From contig JBFFUJ010000152.1 of NCBI GenBank assembly GCA_041571375.1, positions 1 through 6,215 on the forward strand: a stretch of DNA of 6,215 nucleotides, in the 5' to 3' direction. Position 1 is the stretch's first letter. Each line of letters opens with the position of its first letter. Below the pieces are notes generated by a model. The model made no database searches. It worked only from the letters and a program-made list of their open reading frames with translations, and was not told where the DNA came from. This document shows positions 1 to 5,937 of the stretch, one piece after another. The stretch comes from CALKKN01 sp041571375 (GTDB lineage Bacteria; Pseudomonadota; Gammaproteobacteria; Xanthomonadales; SZUA-36). Position numbers and translations under genes: made by a program.

Positions 1-261
1 CGACTCGGTCTTGCGGTACGGCAGGTATTCCAGCAGCACCGGAAAGCGAGCGCCCGGTTCCCCACCCTGCGGCAGGTAGAGGTCGGCCGCGAGTCGCACG
101 CCGTCCGCCATCGGGATCCATACCTCCCGGCTTACACCGGCGAAGTCATAGGCCGGCACGGGCTCAACGGCAGGCGCAGCACGCCCGGGCGTGGCGCCCA
201 AGGCGAGACAGATGCCGAGGCAGGTGGCCAGGAGACGCGTGCGATCAGGCACTTTGGTCAT
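1..261 (-). CDS. CocE/NonD-family exported alpha/beta hydrolase, N-terminal part
   Basis: Only the first 87 residues are present; the frame is open to the window edge, so the gene is partial at its 3' end. Residues 1-29 look like a Sec signal peptide: basic start MTKVPDRTR, hydrophobic core LLATCLGICLALGA, and a GRAA cleavage region, so the enzyme probably acts in the periplasm or outside. Residues 48-64 (WIPMADGVRLAADLYLP) followed by FPVLLEYLPYRK (73-84) are the characteristic opening of the X-Pro dipeptidyl-peptidase S15/cocaine-esterase fold (CocE/NonD). Members cleave acyl esters or peptides with a Ser-Asp-His triad; the triad lies beyond the visible part, so activity cannot be judged. 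The ATG has a GAGGA ribosome site 7 nt upstream that overlaps the TGA stop of the dehydrogenase gene before it. This indicates one transcript and probable translational coupling. The substrate is unknown. Confidence 0.85.
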   Translation of the reverse strand, partial: MTKVPDRTRLLATCLGICLALGATPGRAAPAVEPVPAYDFAGVSREVWIPMADGVRLAADLYLPQGGEPGARFPVLLEYLPYRKTES

Positions 262-271
262 GAGGTAGTCC

Positions 272-1093
272 TCAATCCTGTTTACGCCAGCGGTGCGATT
301 CTTTTTGTGTCAGGCGCTGGGCCAAGCGCTGCGGCAGCTTGCGCGACAGCATGGCGATGAAGCGGTTGACCCGGCCGGGCACGGCGATCACCCGCGGTGG
401 ACTGCGTGTCACCGACTCGATGCCGTAGCGAACCACTTCGTCTGCCTCCATCCACATCCAGGCAGGCATCTGGCTGACCTGCTCGCGGACACCGGTGACG
501 TCGTGGAACTCAGAATAGGTGAAGCCGGGGCAGAGTGCCGAAACGCGAACGCCCGTATCGAGATTCTCCGCCGTCAGCGATTCGGAGAACTTGATCAGGA
601 ATGACTTGGTGGCGCCGTACAGCGTGTGCCGGGCAGAGGATGGCACCAGTCCGGCCAGCGAGGCGACGTTGACAATGTAGCCCTGCCCCCGCCGCTGCAT
701 CCCCGGCAGCAACCGCCAGGTCAGTTCGGCAACGGAATTCAGCATCACGTTGAGGGAGTCCTCGTGCACCTGCCAGTCGGGTTCGGTGAAGGTGCCCGGC
801 ACGCCGTAGCCGGCATTGTTGACCAGGAACTCGATCTCGATCCCGGCCTCGGCCAGAGTCGTCTCGAGGGTGCGCGCGGCGCCTTTCTGCGCCATGTCGA
901 GCGGCAGGACCCGGCACTCGACGGCGTGCCGGTCCGCAAGCTCCGCCGCCAGTTGCTGCAGGCGGTCCTGGCGGCGAGCCACCATGACCTGCGAATAGCC
1001 GCGGGCCGCCAGTTGCCGGCAGAATTCGGCGCCGATGCCGGCGGACGCCCCTGTGACGAGCGCCCAGGCGGTGTTTTCCGTTGCCCCTTGCAT
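272..1093 (-). CDS. SDR-family NAD(P)-dependent oxidoreductase
   Basis: A 273-residue classical short-chain dehydrogenase/reductase, probably cytoplasmic. The Rossmann nucleotide-binding motif TGASAGIG is at residues 14-21, with the ARRQDRL segment after the second beta strand (about 39-45). The structural motif NNAG is at 92-95, the catalytic serine at S145 (NVASLAG), and the YxxxK pair at Y159 and K163 (YGATK). The PG motif CPGFTYSEF follows at 188-196. The position that normally carries the catalytic Asn, 13 residues before the PGM segment, reads Met117. The C-terminal 45 residues (VPGRVNRF...KLPQRLAQRL) are basic and amphipathic and may touch the membrane. The start is the ATG at 1093, which has AGGAGG 7 nt upstream (1101-1106). 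The frame extends to 1222, but an ATG at 1111 would bury that site and the extra residues do not resemble the family. The gene is first in a unit with the downstream CocE-like hydrolase. Substrate unknown; it resembles DltE-like bacterial SDRs from memory. Confidence 0.93.
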   Translation of the reverse strand: MQGATENTAWALVTGASAGIGAEFCRQLAARGYSQVMVARRQDRLQQLAAELADRHAVECRVLPLDMAQKGAARTLETTLAEAGIEIEFLVNNAGYGVPGTFTEPDWQVHEDSLNVMLNSVAELTWRLLPGMQRRGQGYIVNVASLAGLVPSSARHTLYGATKSFLIKFSESLTAENLDTGVRVSALCPGFTYSEFHDVTGVREQVSQMPAWMWMEADEVVRYGIESVTRSPPRVIAVPGRVNRFIAMLSRKLPQRLAQRLTQKESHRWRKQD

Positions 1094-1122
1094 AGTCTGT
1101 CCTCCTGCCATGCGAAGGTTCC

Positions 1123-1151
1123 AGAATACCGGAGCCTCTTGCAGCCAAAAA
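1123..1151 (-). promoter_or_regulatory. Candidate promoter for the SDR gene
   Basis: Read on the minus strand, TATTCT (1128 down to 1123) is a four-of-six match to the sigma-70 -10 box. The hexamer 17 nt upstream is TTTTTG (1151-1146), a poor -35. Transcription would begin near 1116, about 10 nt before the AGGAGG ribosome site, giving a leader of about 23 nt. The placement is sensible but the match is weak. Confidence 0.3.
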
Positions 1152-1213
1152 GTGAAACCTTGCCGGGGATGCAGCAAACCGACGTGCCGGTAGCGGCGGA
1201 GTGAAGCTTCGTC

Positions 1214-1219
1214 TATTCT
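1214..1219 (+). promoter_or_regulatory. Candidate -10 box for the CoA-transferase/deacylase operon
   Basis: TATTCT lies 11 nt upstream of the strong ribosome site at 1231-1238. Transcription would start near 1226. No good -35 is visible (the hexamer 17 nt upstream is TAGCGG), so if this is a promoter it may need an activator. The same hexamer is used for the divergent SDR candidate promoter about 86 nt away. Confidence 0.28.
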
Positions 1220-1230
1220 CACGCATCGGG

Positions 1231-1238
1231 GAGGAGGA
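1231..1238 (+). promoter_or_regulatory. Strong Shine-Dalgarno before a TTG codon
   Basis: GAGGAGGA is followed after 8 nt by TTG at 1247, in frame with the CoA-transferase A subunit. It is the only strong ribosome site with good spacing upstream of that gene and is the main reason for choosing 1247 as the start. The nearest ATG (1255) is in another frame and 16 nt away. Confidence 0.55.
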
Positions 1239-1246
1239 ACCGGTTC

Positions 1247-2017
1247 TTGCTGCGATGGGTGGTTGTCAGGCAGGAGGCCGGGTCACGGCAAAAAAGGCCT
1301 TCCGGCCAGGCTCTGGGACAACGCAAACCGTTGATCGACAAAACCACAGGCATCGAAAAGGCGATCGAGTGCATTCCCGACGGAGCCACGGTGATGGTCG
1401 GGGGATTCGGCGTTCCCGGCACCCCGTTCTGCCTGATCGACGAACTGGTCCGGCGCAACAGCAGGCGATTGACCCTGATCAAGAACGACGCCAACGAGGC
1501 GGGCATGGGCGTTGACCACCTGCTGCAGAACGGACAGGTGGAGCGGCTGATCGTTTCCCACATCGGGCTCAATCCGCACGCCATAGAGCTGATGAATACC
1601 GGCCGCCTCGCCGTGGAATTCTGTGCCCAAGGCATCCTGGCCGAGCGCATCCGGGCGGCCGGCGCCGGGCTCCAGGGCCTGCTGACCGACATCGGGGTGG
1701 AAACCCTGCTGGCGCAGGGCAAGCCCGTGTACCAGGTCGACGGCCGCAGCTGTCTCCTCGAAACCCCCTTGCGCGCAGACATCGCCCTGATCCACGCGCA
1801 GCGTGCCGACCCGTTCGGCAACCTGACCTATGCAGCCAGCGCCCGGAATTTCTGCCCCTTGATGGCGATGGCCGCGAGGACGGTCATTGTCGAAACGGAA
1901 GAACTGGTCGGCCTGGGAGATATCGCTCCGGAGGCGATTCACACCCCGGGCCCCTTCGTCGATTACGTCGTCCCGCTGGGCGAACTGACCGAGGCTTATG
2001 GCGTCGTCAGCAGATAA
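1247..2017 (+). CDS. CoA-transferase subunit A (AtoD/YodS-like)
   Basis: Alpha subunit of a two-subunit class I 3-oxoacid-type CoA-transferase, cytoplasmic, expected to pair with the B subunit encoded next. As drawn it has 256 residues. The glycine-rich CoA-site motif VMVGGFGVPGTP is at 49-60, ANEAGMGVDHLL-type sequence at 82-93, IVSHIGLNP at 102-110, AQGILAERIRAAGAG at 127-141, and LRADIALIHAQRADPFGNLTY at 175-195. SARNFCPLMAMAA (198-210) and HTPGPFVDYVV (232-242) follow; these line up closely with E. coli AtoD as I recall it. The start is uncertain. TTG 1247 has the strong ribosome site, but residues 1-28 are basic and unlike the family. The family's usual N-terminus (IDKT..IEKAI..IPDGATVM) begins at a second TTG, 1331, which would give 228 residues but has only GGGA 12 nt upstream. 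The gene ends 20 nt inside the B-subunit gene, so the two are translationally linked. Confidence 0.92.
   Translation: MLRWVVVRQEAGSRQKRPSGQALGQRKPLIDKTTGIEKAIECIPDGATVMVGGFGVPGTPFCLIDELVRRNSRRLTLIKNDANEAGMGVDHLLQNGQVERLIVSHIGLNPHAIELMNTGRLAVEFCAQGILAERIRAAGAGLQGLLTDIGVETLLAQGKPVYQVDGRSCLLETPLRADIALIHAQRADPFGNLTYAASARNFCPLMAMAARTVIVETEELVGLGDIAPEAIHTPGPFVDYVVPLGELTEAYGVVSR
1290..1307 (-). terminator. Small GNRA hairpin with T6, minus strand, possible terminator
   Basis: Read on the minus strand, GGCC-GGAA-GGCC (1307-1296) is followed directly by TTTTTT (1295-1290). The stem is only 4 bp but all GC, closed by a GNRA-type GGAA loop, and the T-tract is in the correct place for factor-independent termination. 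It lies between the two possible TTG starts of CoA-transferase A and points toward the SDR gene, so it could stop antisense transcription. The short stem makes chance likely. Confidence 0.25.
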
Positions 2018-2657
2018 GAACCGTTTCCTCCGAAGGGCCAGCCGCGAACTACAGCCCGGCATGACCGTCAACCTCGGTATCGGCCTGCCCACCCTGCTCG
2101 TCGATTACCTGGAAGAGGGCTTTCCCGTCTGCCTGCACTCGGAAAACGGCATTGCGGGACAGGGTCCGGCCGTCCCCTTTGAGCGGGCCGACCGCAACCT
2201 GATCGATGCCGGCGGGGCCTACGTATCCGTCCTGCCCGGGACCTCGTTCTTCGACAGTGCGACTTCGTTCGCGCTGGTTCGCGGCGGCCGTCTCGACCTG
2301 ACCATACTGGGCGCCCTGGAGGTGGCCGGCAACGGAGACCTGGCTAACTGGACCATCCCCGGAAGATTCACGCCGGGCGTGGGCGGCGGCATGGAACTGG
2401 CGCAGAAGGCGCGCCGGGTGGTGGTCCTGTGCAGCCACACGGACAAGCGCGGTCAACCGAAGCTGGTCAGGCAATGCAGCCTGCCGCTGACAGCGCCGGC
2501 CTGCGTGGATCGCATCTACACGGACATGGCGGTCATCGACATCGAGCCGGAAGGGATGGTGCTGCGCGAGATCGCCGAGGAGTACGGTATCGACGAGGTC
2601 GTGGCCGCGACCGGGGCGCCCCTGTTGATCAGCGAAGACGAAATAGGCAGATTCTAG
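1998..2657 (+). CDS. CoA-transferase subunit B (AtoA/YodR-like)
   Basis: Beta subunit, 219 residues, of the class I CoA-transferase; it completes the active site with the A subunit. VNLGIGLPT (24-32) and HSENG (47-51) are the family signatures. E49 in SENG is the catalytic glutamate that forms the glutamyl-CoA thioester in this family. Further matches to E. coli AtoA, from memory, are NAGGxxxxVLPG-like DAGGAYVSVLPG (70-81), FFDSATSFALVRGG (84-97), LANWTIPG (115-122), the glycine-rich PGVGGGMEL (126-134) and LPLTAPACVDRIYTDMAVIDI (162-182). Length fits the family. The ATG overlaps the A-subunit gene by 20 nt, and GAGG lies only 3 nt upstream, so translation probably depends on ribosomes finishing subunit A. 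All the family-defining residues I can check are present, so the enzyme should be active. Its acid substrate cannot be told from sequence; acetoacetate is possible, but the deacylase neighbour suggests an N-acyl acid. Confidence 0.94.
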   Translation: MASSADKNRFLRRASRELQPGMTVNLGIGLPTLLVDYLEEGFPVCLHSENGIAGQGPAVPFERADRNLIDAGGAYVSVLPGTSFFDSATSFALVRGGRLDLTILGALEVAGNGDLANWTIPGRFTPGVGGGMELAQKARRVVVLCSHTDKRGQPKLVRQCSLPLTAPACVDRIYTDMAVIDIEPEGMVLREIAEEYGIDEVVAATGAPLLISEDEIGRF

Positions 2658-2659
2658 TG

Positions 2660-3955
2660 ATGAGCAGCAAATTGAGCGGACAGCTGATGGATGCGGTCGA
2701 CCGGCGCTTTGACGAGCAGGTCGCCTTCCTGTCGGAGCTGACGAGCCATCCATCGACGCGCGGCAACGAGCAGAGCGCCCAGGATTTTGTGGCTGAACAG
2801 CTTCGAGAGATGGGCTACGAAACCGACCGTTGGGCAATCGACGTGAAGGACATCGCTCATCTGCCCGGGTTTTCCCCGGTCATCGGCGATTACGACAACG
2901 CTGTCAACGTGGTCGGCGTGCACCGCAGCCGGGTGCAAAGTGGCCGGTCGCTGATCCTGAACGGTCACATCGACGTAGTGCCCACGGGACCCCTGGATGC
3001 CTGGAACCGGCCCCCTTTCGCACCGCATGTCGACGACGGCTGGATGTATGGTCGCGGCGCGGGCGATATGAAAGCCGGCCTGGCGGCCAATCTGTTCGCA
3101 TTGCGGGCTCTGAGGGAAATCGGTCACCAGCCGGCGGCCGACCTGTTCTATCAATCCGTGGTCGAAGAGGAATGCACCGGCAACGGGGCGCTGGCCTGCC
3201 TGCAAAGAGGCTACCGCGCGGATGCCGCGCTGATTCCCGAGCCGTTCGACGAGCACCTGATCAGCGCCCAGGTCGGTGTGATCTGGCTGCAGGTCCACCT
3301 CCTGGGCAAGCCCGTTCACGTGCTGGAGGCCGGCAGCGGGTTCAATGCCATCGAGGCGGCCATTCCGCTGATCATGGCATTGAAAGCGCTTGAAAAGCGT
3401 TGGAACGGAGCTGAAAACCGGCATCCACAGTTCCGGCACTTGGAGCATCCCCTGAATCTCAACATTGGCCGCATCCAGGGGGGCGACTGGCCGTCGAGCG
3501 TACCGGCCTGGTGTTGTTTCGATGTGCGCATGGGGATCTATCCCGGCCAGGACGTCGACGAGGCGCGCGCTGAACTCGAGAGCTGCCTGCAGGATGCAGC
3601 CGACACGGACGCCTTTCTGCGCCAGAACCGGCCGCGGATCGTCTATCACGGCTTTCTCGCCGAGGGTTATTGCCTGGCAGAGCACGACACGCCGACGGCC
3701 CGCCAGGCGGTGGCCTCGCTCGAAGGCGCCCACCGGTCCGTGAACGGCAAAGCGCTGCGCCACTCGGTAACCACCGCGACGACGGATGCCCGCTTTTTCG
3801 GCCTCTACGCGGATACGCCGGCACTGGTCTACGGCCCGACCGCGGAGGCCATTCATGGATTCAACGAACGCGTGAACCTCGAGTCCATGCGGCGGATCAC
3901 CCAGTCGATCGCCCTGTTCATCGCGGAATGGTGCGGGTTGGAAGCATCCGCGTGA
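2660..3955 (+). CDS. M20-family ArgE/DapE-type deacylase (YodQ-like)
   Basis: A 431-residue metal-dependent amidohydrolase of peptidase family M20, expected to hydrolyse an N-acyl amino compound in the cytoplasm (no signal peptide). The di-metal site is complete: H103 in NGHIDVVP with D105 as its partner, bridging D136 in GRGAGDMKAG, catalytic E170 and metal ligand E171 in SVVEEECTGNG, E194 in LIPEPF, and H399 in AIHGFNERV. H220 in GKPVHV, at the start of the dimerisation domain (about 205-325), fits the His that completes the active site across the dimer. TTDARFF (374-380) and LVYGP (389-393) complete the catalytic lobe. The start ATG lies 2 nt after the stop of CoA-transferase B; the frame is open back to 2429, but that part overlaps the B gene and has no M20 sequence. 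Only a weak AGG is seen upstream, so coupling is likely. Many relatives are annotated acetylornithine deacetylase, but the gene context argues against arginine synthesis. Confidence 0.93.
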   Translation: MSSKLSGQLMDAVDRRFDEQVAFLSELTSHPSTRGNEQSAQDFVAEQLREMGYETDRWAIDVKDIAHLPGFSPVIGDYDNAVNVVGVHRSRVQSGRSLILNGHIDVVPTGPLDAWNRPPFAPHVDDGWMYGRGAGDMKAGLAANLFALRALREIGHQPAADLFYQSVVEEECTGNGALACLQRGYRADAALIPEPFDEHLISAQVGVIWLQVHLLGKPVHVLEAGSGFNAIEAAIPLIMALKALEKRWNGAENRHPQFRHLEHPLNLNIGRIQGGDWPSSVPAWCCFDVRMGIYPGQDVDEARAELESCLQDAADTDAFLRQNRPRIVYHGFLAEGYCLAEHDTPTARQAVASLEGAHRSVNGKALRHSVTTATTDARFFGLYADTPALVYGPTAEAIHGFNERVNLESMRRITQSIALFIAEWCGLEASA

Positions 3956-3957
3956 AG

Positions 3958-4009
3958 AAAAAAGGGGTCAGGTTCAGGAGCCTGGCGCCGGGTTCGAATC
4001 TTCAGCCCG
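3958..4009. repeat. Convergent intergenic element with A6-GGGGTCAG and small palindromes
   Basis: The 86-nt gap between the convergent deacylase and DUF885 genes begins with AAAAAAGGGGTCAG (3958-3971). It continues with an imperfect hairpin AGGTT-CAGG-AGCCT (3970-3983), a near-palindrome centred on GGCGCC (3981-3992), and a stem CGGGTT/AGCCCG (3989-3994 with 4004-4009, one GU pair). On the minus strand the CCCCTTTTTT end could help terminate DUF885 transcription, but the stem before it is only about 4 bp. I recall similar CTGACCCCTTTT sequences recurring between genes in gammaproteobacterial genomes; that memory was not checked. Confidence 0.35.
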
Positions 4010-4041
4010 CTCAGGCGATACCCGCCCGGCAGACCCTCCTG

Positions 4042-5910
4042 CTAATCCGCTGCAACTTCCTGCAGCATGTACTCGCGGGTGGCGAAGAACGGCGGCGAAC
4101 CGGCGCCGACCAGGCGCTCGTTGAACTCCTTCCAGCTGAAGGCGTTGCCGCGGAGCTTGCGGTACTCGGCGAGGATCTTTTCGATGGCCAGGTGGCCGGC
4201 GAAATAGGTGGCCAGCTGCACCGAGCTGAGCTTGGCCCGGGCCAGCTTGCCGCGCGCCTCGCTCTCTTCCTGGAAACCTTTGCCGGTCATCAGGGCGAGG
4301 GCTTCTTCCTCGCCCATCCCTTCACGGTGCAGTCGCAGGTCGATGATCGCGTTGATGATGGAGCGCAGCACCAGCTTGTCGTCCACCATCTGCTGCAGCT
4401 CGCGCCCCAGCGGATGGTCCGGGTAGATGGTAAAGCCGACATCGACCAGCTGGGTGGCGATGTAGCTGGCCCAGCCTTCCACCATCGGACCGTTCCAGAA
4501 CACCTTCGGGATGATGCGCTCGAAACGGTTGGAGTATTCGAGCTGCACGAAGTGGCCCGGAACGCCTTCGTGGATGTAGACCATGGCCAGCGCGGGCCGG
4601 TTGTATTCCTTTAGGAAGTCCGGCGCGCTCGCCAGGAATTCCAGGTCCCAGAACCAGACCGACTCGAGGTGCGGCTCGAATGGCGGTGCGGTCGCGATCA
4701 TGGCCACGGTGGTGCCGCGCAGGTGGGGAGGGATGTCCTCGATGCGCAGCTTGGAAGCGGGCGGCAGGTCCATGAGGTCCTGTTCGCGCACGAAGCCGAT
4801 GATGGCATCCGCCATCGCGTAGCTGTCTGCGATCAGTGTCTCGGGGGTCGAGCGGTCTTCCGACAGCTTCTCGAAGATGTCGCGTACGACCTGCTGGTCG
4901 TCGAGTTCGGCCTGCTTGCGGACCGCACCGGCGCGGATTTCGTCCGCCAGGTATTCATCGTGGATGCGGCGTCCGACGCTGACCAGTTCACCGCCTTTCT
5001 GGTCCAGCCGCTTTTCAGCCTCGGCCAGCAGCTCCTCCGGGCCCAGAGGGTAATCCATCTGCAGTTGGTACTTGAGGTCGTACAGCTCGCGGCCAAGTCG
5101 CCATTCGCCGTTGTCACGCGGCAGGATGTTCTCTTCCAGCCAGGACGCAAAGCGGCCCACCCCCTCACTCGCTTTCCCGCACTGCTCGAGGATGGCAGCT
5201 TGCTGCGGCTCGTCGAGGCCCGATGATTTGAGCAGTTCCGGCAGGGTCTTGCTGTACAGCGACCCGTCCTGGCCCATCGCCTGGAGACGGCCCAGGGCTT
5301 GCGCCTTGTCCAGCTCGCTGGGCTGGACGTAAGGAGGCAACAGGGCTGCCCTGGTCTGTTCGAGGTAGACGGGCGTGCCTGCGCAGCGGGCGCCGAAGCT
5401 CAGCAGTCTTTCCTCCAGTGGAGCGTAGTCGCGCAGCACCAGCCCCGACATGGCCGTCCCGAGGGTGGTGACGTAATTCAGTGGGCTGGTCAGCGCATCC
5501 AGCCGCGTCACCTGAAGCTGGTCGAGGGCGACACGGTTCTTCAGGATGTGCAGATCGATCTGGTCCGCCCGGGCCAGCGGTTCCGGGTCCATGGCGCCCA
5601 GGCGCTGTAGCAGTTGCTTGCGGGCCGTTGAGAACCGCGCAGCAGCCTCCGGGGAGGCGTCAGGCAGGCGCCGGTCATACCAGGACGCATCGCCCTCCTT
5701 GCCGTGAATGCCGAACTGCACGCCTCTGACCGGGTTTTCCTCCATCAGAAGCTCCAGGTAGAGGCGTCCGAGCCGGTCGATGCTGTTTTCGGAGGCCACG
5801 CGCTGCTCCCAGGCATCGATTGAAAATACATCGGCCGCTGCGGGCGAAGCGTGGGCCAGGGCGATGATGCAGCTCAGCAGGGCTGCAGGGCTTGCAAGAC
5901 GGAATTTCAT
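4042..5910 (-). CDS. Exported DUF885-family putative zinc metallohydrolase
   Basis: A 622-residue protein with an N-terminal Sec signal (MKFRLASP, hydrophobic core AALLSCIIALAHA, then SPAAA and likely cleavage near residue 26), so periplasmic or secreted. The metal motif HEGVPGH at 447-453, preceded by LAMVYI, is the DUF885 hallmark; H447 and H453 are likely zinc ligands with E448 as the general base. E478 in MVEGWASYIA (476-485) is the probable third ligand. The rest is mainly helical, with the RSIINAIIDLRLHREGMGEEEALALM segment at 516-541 and ATYFAGHLAI at 567-576, both typical of the family. Members are poorly characterised and are thought to be peptidases or carboxypeptidases; the substrate here is unknown. 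The ATG is preceded by GAGGAG at 6 nt (5917-5922). The gene appears monocistronic or distal to the transporter gene lying 143 nt upstream. Length is normal and no key residue is missing. Confidence 0.93.
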   Translation of the reverse strand: MKFRLASPAALLSCIIALAHASPAAADVFSIDAWEQRVASENSIDRLGRLYLELLMEENPVRGVQFGIHGKEGDASWYDRRLPDASPEAAARFSTARKQLLQRLGAMDPEPLARADQIDLHILKNRVALDQLQVTRLDALTSPLNYVTTLGTAMSGLVLRDYAPLEERLLSFGARCAGTPVYLEQTRAALLPPYVQPSELDKAQALGRLQAMGQDGSLYSKTLPELLKSSGLDEPQQAAILEQCGKASEGVGRFASWLEENILPRDNGEWRLGRELYDLKYQLQMDYPLGPEELLAEAEKRLDQKGGELVSVGRRIHDEYLADEIRAGAVRKQAELDDQQVVRDIFEKLSEDRSTPETLIADSYAMADAIIGFVREQDLMDLPPASKLRIEDIPPHLRGTTVAMIATAPPFEPHLESVWFWDLEFLASAPDFLKEYNRPALAMVYIHEGVPGHFVQLEYSNRFERIIPKVFWNGPMVEGWASYIATQLVDVGFTIYPDHPLGRELQQMVDDKLVLRSIINAIIDLRLHREGMGEEEALALMTGKGFQEESEARGKLARAKLSSVQLATYFAGHLAIEKILAEYRKLRGNAFSWKEFNERLVGAGSPPFFATREYMLQEVAAD

Positions 5911-5925
5911 CGATCACTCCTCGCT

Positions 5926-5934
5926 GGGGGGGGG
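5926..5934. repeat. G9/C9 homopolymer in the DUF885 leader
   Basis: Nine consecutive G on the plus strand (C in the transcript) lie between the candidate -10 box and the ribosome site of the DUF885 gene, overlapping the predicted transcription start. The tract does not affect any reading frame. Length changes could alter promoter-to-ribosome-site spacing or transcription initiation. Confidence 0.8.
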
Positions 5935-5937
5935 CGA

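Noticed and set aside
293..1204. Long plus-strand frames opposite the SDR gene
   Set aside because: They are antisense shadows typical of high-GC DNA, rich in His, Arg and Gln, with no family motif.
1094..1222. N-terminal extension of the SDR up to an ATG at 1222
   Set aside because: The extra 43 residues are unlike the family, and the AGGAGG ribosome site at 1101-1106 places the start at 1093.
2429..2659. N-terminal extension of the M20 deacylase inside the CoA-transferase B gene
   Set aside because: The segment is an out-of-frame reading of subunit B, is low-complexity and Arg/Gly/His rich, and M20 similarity begins after the ATG at 2660.
2660..3955. Calling the deacylase argE or dapE
   Set aside because: No arginine or lysine biosynthesis neighbours; the CoA-transferase operon context and sequence pattern fit the YodQ-type branch better.
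3989..4000. GGTTCGAATC resembling a tRNA T-loop
   Set aside because: The flanking bases do not form a 5-bp T-stem and there is no acceptor stem, anticodon arm or CCA, so it is not a tRNA gene or a recognisable fragment.
4669..5226. Plus-strand frame of 185 codons opposite the DUF885 gene
   Set aside because: It is an antisense shadow of a well-supported gene with intact motifs and shows no recognisable domain or ribosome site.
5869..5910. Possible lipobox LLSC in the DUF885 leader
   Set aside because: The Cys at residue 14 is inside the hydrophobic core, which continues for several residues to a normal AAA cleavage region; a Sec signal peptidase I substrate is more likely.
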